A stretch of 64,000 nucleotides of DNA from Chryseobacterium sp. MYb7 (lineage in GTDB: Bacteria; Bacteroidota; Bacteroidia; Flavobacteriales; Weeksellaceae): NCBI RefSeq assembly GCF_002979455.1, contig NZ_PCOU01000003.1, positions 124,001 to 188,000 on the forward strand, written 5' to 3'. Below, in pieces: positions 53,685 through 61,730 of the stretch. A model generated the notes under the pieces. It was not told the origin of the DNA, ran no database searches, and was given only the letters and a program-made list of their open reading frames with translations. Each line of letters opens with the position of its first letter. The stretch's first letter is position 1. A program made the translations under genes and the position numbers.

Positions 53685-53719
53685 CGATTTGGATACATCA
53701 TTCCCCGATTTGGATACAT
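53685..53719. promoter_or_regulatory. Phased 14-bp direct repeat, likely AraC-type operator of the SDR gene
   Basis: CGATTTGGATACAT occurs at 53685-53698 and 53706-53719, starting exactly 21 bp apart (two helical turns), as in AraC half-sites. A weaker third match (10 of 14) starts at 53661. The array lies 59 bp before the SDR ATG and is flanked by two AraC-family regulator genes. Confidence 0.6.
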
Positions 53720-53777
53720 TTCCCTTTTCGTAAGTTTCCATCTTTGTACCATCATTTAAACAAAAAAATATTTAAAA

Positions 53778-54617
53778 ATGGAAACAAAGAAAGTATGGTT
53801 CGTGACAGGAGCTTCAAAAGGCTTAGGATTCGAGTTGGTAAAAAAATTACTATCCGAAGGATTTCAGGTTGCTGCTACAAGCCGTACCGTTGAATCCCTG
53901 ATCTCTACTATCGGAGAAACTTCAGAAAACTTCCTTCCGCTCAGCGTCAACATTACAGACAATAACGACATTAAATCTGCCATTGAAAAAACAGTTAATC
54001 ATTTCGGACGAATTGATGTGGTGGTCAACAATGCAGGCTATGGACAAATCGGAACTCTGGAAGAACTTACCGATGAGGAAGCAAGAGAAAATTATGCGGT
54101 GAATGTTTTCGGAACCTTAAATGTGATCAGAAATGCAATGCCTTATCTTCGTGAACAAAGATCAGGAAACATCTTCAATATTTCTTCTGTGGGCGGATAC
54201 TCTGCTAATTTTCCGGGCTGGGGAATCTATTGTTCAACAAAATTTGCCGTTGCCGGATTTACAGAAGCGCTGGCTGAAGAAGTAAAAGATTTTGGAGTTC
54301 ACGCTACCGTTGTTTATCCAGGATATTTCCGTACAGATTTCTTAACCAAAGATTCTGTGAAAACACCTTCTAATCCTATTCAGGCTTATGAAGCAGCAAG
54401 AAATTCGGAACAGGCTCACCTTAATGAAATCAATGGAAACCAGCCTAATGATCCTGAAAAAGCAGCTGATGTTCTGATCCAAATCAGTAAAGAGAAAAAT
54501 CCTCCGGTACATTTATTATTAGGGGTAGGAACGATGGAATTTCTGAATAACAAAATTGATATTTTAAAGAAAGACGCTGAGAAATGGGAAACTCTTACCG
54601 TTTCTACTGCGATTTAA
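53778..54617 (+). CDS. Short-chain dehydrogenase/reductase
   Basis: 279 residues, classical SDR. The nucleotide-binding motif is TGASKGLGFE (about 11-20), then NNAGYG, and the catalytic triad Ser (NISSVGGYS, about 137-141), Tyr and Lys (YCSTK, about 155-159). The Ala/Ser pattern after the first strand favours NADPH. The substrate is unknown. It is preceded by a phased repeat that probably is the binding site of one of the neighbouring AraC regulators. Confidence 0.9.
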   Translation: METKKVWFVTGASKGLGFELVKKLLSEGFQVAATSRTVESLISTIGETSENFLPLSVNITDNNDIKSAIEKTVNHFGRIDVVVNNAGYGQIGTLEELTDEEARENYAVNVFGTLNVIRNAMPYLREQRSGNIFNISSVGGYSANFPGWGIYCSTKFAVAGFTEALAEEVKDFGVHATVVYPGYFRTDFLTKDSVKTPSNPIQAYEAARNSEQAHLNEINGNQPNDPEKAADVLIQISKEKNPPVHLLLGVGTMEFLNNKIDILKKDAEKWETLTVSTAI

Positions 54618-54629
54618 TCTGGTAATATT

Positions 54630-54650
54630 CTTCGACTCCGCTCAAGATGA
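54630..54650. repeat. Dispersed repeat fragment after the SDR gene
   Basis: CTTCGACTCCGCTCA followed by AGATGACA, GC-richer than the surroundings; the first 15 bases are identical to 62921-62935 inside the M3 peptidase gene. Confidence 0.55.
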
Positions 54651-54783
54651 CATTCCTAATACTTACTATTTTAATTTAATCGAATAAATTAAATATAAAA
54701 CTTTAGAAAAATCAGCTGGCCGGAGTAGAAGACTTTTTGAATCAGTCCATTATCCTTTTTACAAAAACAACTAACTTCGCTCT

Positions 54784-55698
54784 ATGAAACAGCCTATTCG
54801 TTTTAATTCCATTTCAGATTTTCATGCTTTCTGTGGCCTTCCCAATCCTGAACATCCTCTGATCAGTTTGATAGATTACAGTAAAGTCAATTATATTGTG
54901 GAAAATGATGAATTGAAATGGATTCAGAATTTTTACTCTATTGGCCTTAAAAAAAATGTCAGCCCAAAGTTCAATTATGGGCAGCAGCAATATGATTTCA
55001 ATTCAGGAGTACTTTGCTTTGTTTCGCCTCAGCAATATTTAAGTCTTGAAGTCAATCCCGATGTTCAGGTAAATCCCACCGGATTTTTATTGCTTATTCA
55101 TCCTGATTTTCTGTGGAATACTTCTTTAACAAAGAAAATAAAATCTTATGATTTCTTCAGCTATCAGGTGAAAGAAGCTCTTTTTCTTTCCGATAAAGAA
55201 GAGAAAACCCTTGTTGATATTTTTAAAAATATTGAACGGGAATATCAGGCAAACACCGATAGATTTACGCAGGAACTAATTATTTCACAGATTGAATTAT
55301 TACTGGTTTACTCAGATCGTTTTTATGAACGTCAATTTTTCACCAGAAAAAAATCAAGTCACGAATTATTGTACAAGTTCGAAGAGATCCTTTCCCAGTG
55401 TTTCGAAAACGGAAATCTCCTTGAAAACGGAATTCCATCCGTTAAAACTATTGCTGAGCAAATGAATATTTCGCCCAATTATCTGGGAACACTACTCCGT
55501 TTACATACTCAGCAAAATACACAGCAGCATATTCAAAATAGATTAATTGATTCTGCTAAAGAGCGGTTGAGTACCACCAGTTTATCTGTAAGCGAAATTG
55601 CTTATGAACTAGGATTCGAACATCCACAATCTTTCAGTAAGCTCTTTAAACAGAAAACCAGTCATTCTCCGGGAGAATTCAGAAAGCTATTTAATTAA
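54784..55698 (+). CDS. AraC-family transcriptional regulator
   Basis: 304 residues. The N-terminal half is an AraC sensing domain of the type with VLCFVSPQQYLSL and a GFLLLIHPDFLWN strand. The C-terminal half (about 205-304) holds the two helix-turn-helices (VKTIAEQMNISPNYLGTLLRLHT and VSEIAYELGFEHPQSFSKLFKQKTS). It is a candidate regulator of the SDR gene just upstream, on the same strand but separated by 166 bp containing a repeat fragment. Confidence 0.88.
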   Translation: MKQPIRFNSISDFHAFCGLPNPEHPLISLIDYSKVNYIVENDELKWIQNFYSIGLKKNVSPKFNYGQQQYDFNSGVLCFVSPQQYLSLEVNPDVQVNPTGFLLLIHPDFLWNTSLTKKIKSYDFFSYQVKEALFLSDKEEKTLVDIFKNIEREYQANTDRFTQELIISQIELLLVYSDRFYERQFFTRKKSSHELLYKFEEILSQCFENGNLLENGIPSVKTIAEQMNISPNYLGTLLRLHTQQNTQQHIQNRLIDSAKERLSTTSLSVSEIAYELGFEHPQSFSKLFKQKTSHSPGEFRKLFN

Positions 55699-55791
55699 AC
55701 TCTGTAGAGATTAATAATACATTAGAAATGTTAATTTCATTCTATTTTAGCATAAGGAAGTTCATTATTTTTGTTTAAATACTTTTTTAAG

Positions 55792-57450
55792 ATGAAACCT
55801 ATCCTATTATTGATCTTTATCTTTACATTTTATTCTTATCAGGGACAAAGTAGAAATATTGTCAATCCTGAGAAAATCGAGAATCCGATTCAGAAAAAAT
55901 ACTCCGGAAAAATTGTTTTTCTTACCCAAAACATTGCGCTGGAAAATCTGAAAGATTCAGATTTCCTCACTTCTTCTGTATTTCAGGAAAATGGAGATCT
56001 GGGGATTCATGCTTTCTTTGACAATTCTCTTGTCAACTATCTTCATCAGCTTGAACCCAGCTGGACTATTGATGAATTGCTTAAAAAAGGAAATTATCAA
56101 TTCTCATTTTATGTAGATGGAAAGCTTATCTATAAAGAAAATCTCAATACAGGTGCGGGGACTCCGGACAGTAAAAAAATCAAAACTTCATTGCGAATTC
56201 CTCTTGTCAGCAGTAAAAATGAAGATTCATGGGGAAGGTATTTATGGATGCGTTTTTATATGGCTCATAACGGAATTGATGCACTGACAGCTGGAAATCA
56301 CATTTTGAAAATTGAAATCCGGCCTTATCTCAATACTGGCACCATTAAAACAGGCCCTGTCATTGCGGAAGGGCAGATCAATCTTACCGTTCCTTCTCAA
56401 AACATTCCGGAGCAGCAAATTGCACTTCAACCCATTCACTCTAATAGCGGATGGAAGGTTTCTCAGGAAAAAATCAATAAGGAAACCATCAGAAACCTGA
56501 ATAAGAAAATTGCAGAAAACAGGTTTAAAAATATAACCGGAGTTGTCGTTATAAAAGAAGGGAAATTGCTTCTTGAAGAATATTTCAACGGATCCGGAAG
56601 AGACTCCTTGCAAGACACCCGTTCAGTAGGAAAGTCTTTTTCTTCAGCTTTAACGGGAATCGCGATCAAAGATGGATATTTAAAGAGTGAGAATCAAAAT
56701 CTGAAGGAATTTTATGACCTGAAGCCCTTTAAAAATTATGCTTCACAAAAAGACAATGTCACGATAAAAAGCTTATTGACAATGAGCTCAGGATTCGACG
56801 GAAACGATGAAAATTATGAATCTCCCGGAAATGAAGAAAATATGTATCCCACTGAAAACTGGATTAAGTTTATATTAGATCTGCCCATGACAGAGAATAC
56901 AATAGGGAAAAATTGGAGTTATTTCACAGCTGGGGTTGTATTAACAGGAGATATTTTAGATAAAAAAGTTCCACAAGGTTTGGAAAAATATGCTGATAAG
57001 AAGTTATTTCAACCTCTTGGAATCACCAACTATAAATGGCAGTTTACACCACAGCAAAAGCCTTCACTGGCGGGAGGACTACGTATGAAAACACTTGATT
57101 TTGCAAAATTCGGACAGTTGTATAAAAATAACGGAGTGTGGAATGGAAAAACAATATTGAGTAAGGACTGGATTAAAAAATCTTTCACCAATTATTTTAC
57201 TGATAATCCTGATTTTGAAGGATATGGATATTTATTCTGGAGAAAGGTTTACACGGTGGGAAACAAAAGTTATGAAGCTTTCCAATCCAGTGGAAATGGG
57301 GGAAATAAAATCATTATTTTCATTCAAATACCAGTTGTCATAGTAATTACTGCACAAGCTTACAACAAACCGTATGCACACCAGCAATCTGAGAAAATAG
57401 TACAGGATTATCTTTTACCCTCCTTAAAAATGAGTAATGAAAATCAGTAA
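55792..57450 (+). CDS. Beta-lactamase-family serine hydrolase
   Basis: 552 residues from the ATG at 55792; the alternative at 55771 overlaps a TATTTTTG -7 box. A signal peptide (about 1-19) is followed by a beta-rich N-terminal domain (about 20-215) and a class C/PBP-like hydrolase domain (about 220-545). The nucleophile motif is SVGK (about 280-283), and a YFT sequence stands where the second Tyr motif is expected. The last motif is in FQSSGNGGNKI. It is secreted, probably a peptidase or esterase, not a true beta-lactamase. Confidence 0.8.
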   Translation: MKPILLLIFIFTFYSYQGQSRNIVNPEKIENPIQKKYSGKIVFLTQNIALENLKDSDFLTSSVFQENGDLGIHAFFDNSLVNYLHQLEPSWTIDELLKKGNYQFSFYVDGKLIYKENLNTGAGTPDSKKIKTSLRIPLVSSKNEDSWGRYLWMRFYMAHNGIDALTAGNHILKIEIRPYLNTGTIKTGPVIAEGQINLTVPSQNIPEQQIALQPIHSNSGWKVSQEKINKETIRNLNKKIAENRFKNITGVVVIKEGKLLLEEYFNGSGRDSLQDTRSVGKSFSSALTGIAIKDGYLKSENQNLKEFYDLKPFKNYASQKDNVTIKSLLTMSSGFDGNDENYESPGNEENMYPTENWIKFILDLPMTENTIGKNWSYFTAGVVLTGDILDKKVPQGLEKYADKKLFQPLGITNYKWQFTPQQKPSLAGGLRMKTLDFAKFGQLYKNNGVWNGKTILSKDWIKKSFTNYFTDNPDFEGYGYLFWRKVYTVGNKSYEAFQSSGNGGNKIIIFIQIPVVIVITAQAYNKPYAHQQSEKIVQDYLLPSLKMSNENQ

Positions 57451-57490
57451 TGTAGTAGTAAGTAAAGTAATGTGGAAAAGTGAGAAAGAA

Positions 57491-57525
57491 TTGCTTATTG
57501 CTTATTGCTTATTGCTTATTGCTTA
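57491..57525. repeat. Tandem array of five TTGCTTA heptamers
   Basis: Five uninterrupted copies of a 7-bp unit between the convergent ends of the serine hydrolase and rimM. Confidence 0.9.
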
Positions 57526-57531
57526 TTAAAG

Positions 57532-58074
57532 CTATTCGTCTTTCTTGGATGGAACAAGGAATACATCAATAAGACCTTCAGGAAGTTCCATTTTGATTGT
57601 TCTTTCTTCTCTGTCAACTTCAAGAATCCAGTCTTTGATCATAGGAATAACCACTTCTTTTCCATCCAGATTGGTAACGAAATACACCTGTGCCGTCTGA
57701 TCGTTTACAGATCTGATCACTCCACAGTTGTTATCATTTTGATCAAAAATTTCGAATCCAATGATTTCGTGGTAATAGAATTGTTTTCCTGAAAGTTTAG
57801 GCAATGAAGTAAGCGGAAGGTAAACACTTTTACCCAACACCTGATCTACTAGAGCCTCAGAAGAGTTTTTGAATGCAAGATTCAGAGCATCAAGTTTGCT
57901 CCATGATGATTTTTCAATAAAAAATGGAACCAATAATCCGTTGATTTCAACGAATATTGATTCCAATTTATTGTAAAGCTCGGGTTGATCGGTATCCAAT
58001 TTAAGGATTACGTTACCCGCAAGTCCATGTCTGCGTGTGATTTTTCCTAAAAAATAGCAATCTTCTTTACGCAT
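57532..58074 (-). CDS. rimM: 16S rRNA processing protein RimM
   Basis: Assists maturation of the 30S subunit head through S19. The 180-residue protein has the N-terminal RimM domain (LGKITRRHGLAGNVILKLDT, about 9-28) and a C-terminal PRC-barrel (about 95-170; YYHEIIGFEIFDQN, VVIPMIKDWILEVD). It is directly downstream of rpsP (14 nt), the conserved bacterial order. The trmD and rplS genes that often follow are not here; the next gene is convergent. Confidence 0.94.
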   Translation of the reverse strand: MRKEDCYFLGKITRRHGLAGNVILKLDTDQPELYNKLESIFVEINGLLVPFFIEKSSWSKLDALNLAFKNSSEALVDQVLGKSVYLPLTSLPKLSGKQFYYHEIIGFEIFDQNDNNCGVIRSVNDQTAQVYFVTNLDGKEVVIPMIKDWILEVDREERTIKMELPEGLIDVFLVPSKKDE

Positions 58075-58088
58075 AACAGGGTTTGTTC

Positions 58089-58655
58089 TTAAGCTTCAGT
58101 GTTTTCTTCAGTTTCAGCAGCAGGAGCTTCTCCTTCTGTAGCTTCAGCAACAACTTCTTCAGCAGGTGCGTTTGCAGCTTCTTCAGCAGCTTTAGCATCA
58201 GCTTCAGCTTGTGCTGCAGCAGCAACTCTAGCTTCGTTTACTTTTACTTCAGCTTCTAAAGCAGCTTTCTTAGCATCAGCTTTAGCAGTTGCTAAACCTT
58301 CTACTTTACCTTGTACTTTAGAATCTTTAGCTTCTACCCAAGCATTGAATCTTTTTTCAGCTTCAGCTTCGTCAAAAGCACCTTTAGCTACACCACCTTG
58401 TAAGTGTTTTTTGTAAAGAGCACCTTTGTAAGATAGAATAGCTCTAGCAGTATCAGTAGGCTGAGCACCGTTGTTTAACCACTGTACAGCAGAATCAACG
58501 TTCAATTCGATAGTTGCTGGGTTAGTAATTGGGTTGTAAGTTCCTAGTTTTTCGATGAATTTACCATCTCTTCTAGCTCTAGAATCTGCAACCACGATGT
58601 GGAAAAAAGGTTTTCCTTTTTTACCGTGTCTTTGTAATCTGATTTTTACTGACAT
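58089..58655 (-). CDS. rpsP: 30S ribosomal protein S16 with long acidic tail
   Basis: 188 residues. The first ~80 are ordinary S16 (KIRLQRHGKKGKPFFHIVVAD, KLGTYNPITNP, GAQPTDTARAIL). The rest is a Lys/Ala/Glu-rich low-complexity extension (about 115-188) predicted to be a charged helix followed by a disordered acidic end. Such tails are seen in Bacteroidota S16; their purpose is not known. A minus-strand TATCTTTG (58711-58704) is a likely -7 box. Confidence 0.95.
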   Translation of the reverse strand: MSVKIRLQRHGKKGKPFFHIVVADSRARRDGKFIEKLGTYNPITNPATIELNVDSAVQWLNNGAQPTDTARAILSYKGALYKKHLQGGVAKGAFDEAEAEKRFNAWVEAKDSKVQGKVEGLATAKADAKKAALEAEVKVNEARVAAAAQAEADAKAAEEAANAPAEEVVAEATEGEAPAAETEENTEA

Positions 58656-58773
58656 AATGTTTGAATTTTATGGGAACTCGTCCCAGTTAAATATTTAAGA
58701 GTGCAAAGATAGTAAAAAAGTTTGAAGTAAAAAGCTCAAAGTAAAAAGTTTTATAAATTCAAATTATTTTTTT

Positions 58774-59358
58774 CTAACCAAGCATAGCAAGAGAGAATAT
58801 TGTTGAAATAATTACGGAAATAAGAACAGCCATAAAAACAACAAAATTATCCCGCGTCTTTCCCGTAATTCCATAGATCACGAAATAGTTGATGATATAA
58901 ACAGGTACCAGCAGAAAAAATGAAAATTCTCCTGTAGATGTCATCACAGCCTTAAAAAAAAGAAGTCCGGTAACAGAAGCTGCTACAAGTCCTAAAAGGC
59001 TTTTAAAAATTATTTTCGAATCTATTTTATCATTTTCTTTTACTTTTGAAAACTGATCAAATTTATCCAGAATAAAAACTTTCAAATCACTGCTTCCGAT
59101 CATTTTCGAAGAGATCGTTTCAAGAATAGTATCTATCTTTTCTCCCTTTTGTACCATTTTGTGTACTTCAAATGAGATTCTCCCTTTTTCTTTAACTAAA
59201 ACCTTCCTGAATTCTGCTGCTTTTACAAATTCATCATAATTGAATTGCTGACTGATGGCTTCACGCAGTTCATCATTGATTGTACCGGTATGATCAGTCA
59301 TATGAAGATAAGCAGCATGCAGATCTTCTTCATTATAATTTCTGTAAATATTCTTCAT
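58774..59358 (-). CDS. Hypothetical membrane protein
   Basis: 194 residues: a soluble helical N-terminus (about 1-115; YLHMTDHTGTINDELREAI) and three or four membrane helices (about 117-140, 143-163, 170-192). No family is recognised. Its ATG directly follows the stop codon of the nitroreductase gene with no gap, so the two are co-transcribed and coupled. Confidence 0.65.
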   Translation of the reverse strand: MKNIYRNYNEEDLHAAYLHMTDHTGTINDELREAISQQFNYDEFVKAAEFRKVLVKEKGRISFEVHKMVQKGEKIDTILETISSKMIGSSDLKVFILDKFDQFSKVKENDKIDSKIIFKSLLGLVAASVTGLLFFKAVMTSTGEFSFFLLVPVYIINYFVIYGITGKTRDNFVVFMAVLISVIISTIFSLAMLG

Positions 59359-59868
59359 CTATACCATTCCCATATAGAAAAGTCCCAGACATTGCTGGTT
59401 TTCTTCAATAATCAAGGAATCTTTCAACTCCTCTACAATTTTAGGAGAGCTCCAGTAACACCCGATATTATTTGCTGTACAGGTAAGATACATATTCTGA
59501 ACGGCCATTGAAGTTGCTGCTATTTCTTCCCATTCAGGAACCATTCCGCTGAAATTGACTACGATGGAAACTACAACATTGGCTTTATTGATTTTAAAAC
59601 CGATATCTGCGTATTTTTTTTCTAAGAAAAGCTGTTCGGGTGTAATTGCTTTATAGATTGCCTGCATTTCTGATGCCAGCTGTGCTTTTTCTTCTCCTTT
59701 GAATATCTTGAAACGCCAAGGTTTAGTACGTTTATGATTGGGAGCAAATGTGGCAGAGTTTACAATTTCCTCTACAACTTCCTGAGATATCTCTGTGTCT
59801 GTATAATCTTTTGGGAAAATACTTCTTCTTTGCTCTATAATTTCTTTTAAAATGGATGCATTATTCAT
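59359..59868 (-). CDS. Nitroreductase-family flavoprotein
   Basis: FMN-dependent NAD(P)H oxidoreductase. 169 residues with the family start RRSIFPKDYTD, the NSATFAPNHKRTKPWRFKIF block (about 33-52), and C-terminal MAVQNMYLTCTANNIGCYWSSP (about 120-141). At 169 residues it is a little short of the usual length. A minus-strand TAATTTTG box at 59880-59873 suggests a very short or absent leader. The heptamer array at 59965-60013 is about 90 bp upstream. Confidence 0.88.
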   Translation of the reverse strand: MNNASILKEIIEQRRSIFPKDYTDTEISQEVVEEIVNSATFAPNHKRTKPWRFKIFKGEEKAQLASEMQAIYKAITPEQLFLEKKYADIGFKINKANVVVSIVVNFSGMVPEWEEIAATSMAVQNMYLTCTANNIGCYWSSPKIVEELKDSLIIEENQQCLGLFYMGMV

Positions 59869-59891
59869 ACAACAAAATTACGAAAAAGATG

Positions 59892-59908
59892 GATGCAGGA
59901 AGCGGAAT
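59892..59908. repeat. Dispersed 17-bp repeat, copy 2
   Basis: GATGCAGGAAGCGGAAT, 16 of 17 identical to 47830-47846. Intergenic, between the nitroreductase start and the heptamer array. Confidence 0.5.
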
Positions 59909-59964
59909 GAAGGAAGTTTAATGTTTAGTGGGATAATAGAAATATTAAAAGCTTATCAAAATTA

Positions 59965-60013
59965 CTTTTTACTTTTTACTTTTTACTTTTTACTTTTTAC
60001 TTTTTACTTTTAC
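59965..60013. repeat. Tandem array of six CTTTTTA heptamers plus partial copy
   Basis: Six perfect 7-bp units (59965-60006) and a shortened seventh running into the stop codon of the GreA-like gene. On the minus strand the unit is TAAAAAG, giving repeated in-frame stops after the gene. Confidence 0.9.
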
Positions 60014-60459
60014 AAAACCTCTATAATCTTCTGATGGATTTGGTTCAGGGTAAATTCATCGCCAGGCTTCATCCCCATCATTTTTTTGGCCATAGGACTT
60101 TCGGGAGAGATGGCGTAGAACCTGTCTCCCTCAAAAAAAAACTCCCCTAATGACACAGATATATAAAATCTGGCTTTGTTCGTGATAACCAGAGAACCAA
60201 GCTGCACTTTTTCTGTAGCTGTATTCAGTACTTTTGCCATATTTCTTTTAAGATCATTCAAAGCCCCCAGTTGTCGCTGCATCTGATAGATCTCCTCCTG
60301 TATTTCTTCTCTCATGCTGTCATACTTCGGAGTTTTTTTGATGTCGCGACTGGCTTCCAGGGTAAATTCAATAAAGTTTTTAAGCTTTTCAATTTTCTCT
60401 GCGATGGTGGTCTTCACAAAGTCTCTGATATCACTTTTTTCAAATACGATCTTCTCCAT
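60010..60459 (-). CDS. GreA/GreB-family protein
   Basis: 149 residues. The N-terminus (about 1-80) is helical and could form the Gre coiled coil; the C-terminus (about 88-149) is the GreA/GreB FKBP-like domain, with LGSLVITNKARFYISVSLG, SPESPMAKKMMGMKPGDEF (the signature SP.SP.GxxLxGxxxGD pattern, altered) and a final helix. It may act on RNA polymerase or, like Rnk, regulate otherwise. The altered signature argues against canonical greA. It is preceded by its own AT-rich spacer. Confidence 0.75.
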   Translation of the reverse strand: MEKIVFEKSDIRDFVKTTIAEKIEKLKNFIEFTLEASRDIKKTPKYDSMREEIQEEIYQMQRQLGALNDLKRNMAKVLNTATEKVQLGSLVITNKARFYISVSLGEFFFEGDRFYAISPESPMAKKMMGMKPGDEFTLNQIHQKIIEVL

Positions 60460-60564
60460 ACAATCTATTCTTTATATAAAGATAATATTTTTAGAATAAT
60501 ATTTCCCGGGCTTAACATAAAATAATGCTCACAAAATAACCATTATCTTTTAAAAAATTATCTT

Positions 60565-60572
60565 TAGATTTG
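60565..60572 (+). promoter_or_regulatory. Candidate -7 box of the DUF805 gene
   Basis: TAGATTTG, matching TAnnTTTG, 21 bp before the ATG at 60593. Confidence 0.4.
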
Positions 60573-60592
60573 CCTTTTTTAAAACTAAAACC

Positions 60593-60952
60593 ATGTTTAA
60601 AGCACCATTTTCATTTGATGGAAGAATCAGAAGGACAGAATACGGATTGTCCTATCTTCTATATCTGGTATTTTCTGTACCTTTTAATATCTACTTTCAG
60701 AGTAACGAACCATCAGGCAGTGTTACTTTTGTATTCTTTCTTTTACTGATTCCATTTCTTTGGTTTCTTCTTGCACAAGGGGCAAAAAGATGTCACGACA
60801 GAGGAAATTCCGGTTGGTATCAATTAATTCCTTTCTATAGTTTATGGATGTTATTCGCAGACAGCGATCACGGTCCTAATGAGTATGGTCCTAATCCTAA
60901 AGGTGAAGGCAACTATAACTCCATCAACGAGATTGGTAAGAAAGAATTGTAA
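60593..60952 (+). CDS. DUF805 membrane protein
   Basis: 119 residues with three hydrophobic helices (about 18-36, 45-62, and 75-92) and the DUF805 features FDGRIRRTEYGLSYL at the start, RCHDRGNSGWYQLIPFYSLW (about 67-86), and a GPNEYGPNPKG ending. The function of the family is unknown. Single gene with its own promoter and terminator. Confidence 0.9.
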   Translation: MFKAPFSFDGRIRRTEYGLSYLLYLVFSVPFNIYFQSNEPSGSVTFVFFLLLIPFLWFLLAQGAKRCHDRGNSGWYQLIPFYSLWMLFADSDHGPNEYGPNPKGEGNYNSINEIGKKEL

Positions 60953-60956
60953 TAAA

Positions 60957-60983
60957 AAAGCCTTGTAAAATTTACAAGGCTTT
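60957..60983. terminator. Bidirectional terminator between DUF805 and SRPBCC genes
   Basis: AAAGCCTTGTAAA (60957-60969) and its exact complement (60971-60983) with minimal loop; A and T runs on both sides, ending both convergent genes. Confidence 0.85.
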
Positions 60984-60987
60984 CATT

Positions 60988-61518
60988 TTATTTTTCAGCT
61001 AGTTTCTTCAGATCACCTAGCCCCTGGCTAAACATTTTATCCATGTTTCCGTTCATCAAAGGTTTCATAATCTTCATCATAGGAGTAAGCTCATTATCTA
61101 TCATCCAGGTCACTTTGGTACCGCTTCCTTCAGGAGCCATAATGAAATTCGCTTTCATATCTCCTTCAAAAGGTTCTACAAAGTGAAGTTTTGTACCCAT
61201 TTTTTGGTTTGGAATCAGCTCAGTAATCGACTGTTCTCCCTCTCCTACATTTTTATCTCCTTTCCAATGATAGGAATCTCCTACTTTATCTCCATTTCCG
61301 GAATAGGTAATGACAATATTTTTATCAGCTTTGGAAAAAGGATCCCATTGATTATATCCTTTTAAATTACCTGTATAGGTCCATACTTTTTCCTGTGGTG
61401 CATTGATAACAATAGATTTTTCATAGTGGTAATCTTTACTGAAAGCCAGCATGGCAATTACAGCATAGATGAGAATCAGTACGATAATGGTACCAATAAT
61501 TTTTAAGAGTGTTTTCAT
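60988..61518 (-). CDS. SRPBCC-family ligand-binding protein
   Basis: 176 residues: an N-terminal hydrophobic segment (about 5-27) that may anchor it, then a START/AHSA1-like helix-grip domain (about 35-170) with VINAPQEKVWTYTGNLKGYNQWDPFSKAD and TKVTWMIDNEL. It binds an unknown hydrophobic ligand. It is divergent from the M3 peptidase gene. Confidence 0.8.
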   Translation of the reverse strand: MKTLLKIIGTIIVLILIYAVIAMLAFSKDYHYEKSIVINAPQEKVWTYTGNLKGYNQWDPFSKADKNIVITYSGNGDKVGDSYHWKGDKNVGEGEQSITELIPNQKMGTKLHFVEPFEGDMKANFIMAPEGSGTKVTWMIDNELTPMMKIMKPLMNGNMDKMFSQGLGDLKKLAEK

Positions 61519-61632
61519 AGTCTACATATTTAAGGTTATTTATTTTAATAATGATGTTCAAATCTGTTTTCAAAATTAAATATTCCCACATCACTCCCTC
61601 TTTCCATATGACAAGATTAATTAAAGATAAGG

Positions 61633-61640
61633 TATTTTTG
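61633..61640 (+). promoter_or_regulatory. Candidate -7 box of the M3 peptidase gene
   Basis: TATTTTTG, matching TAnnTTTG; it lies between the far-upstream ATG (61551) and the chosen start at 61731, which supports the latter. Confidence 0.4.
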
Positions 61641-61730
61641 TCACAACTTGCCACTGAGGCATTATTTTTGACCGTTTCAGCTGTGGTTCCCAATGAATCA
61701 TTAAATTTACCTTATATAAAAAGATCAAAA

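Noticed and set aside
61551..61730. 60-residue N-terminal extension of the M3 peptidase
   Set aside because: The extension has no homology to the family, is not a good signal peptide, and a TATTTTTG box inside it (61633-61640) suggests transcription begins later.
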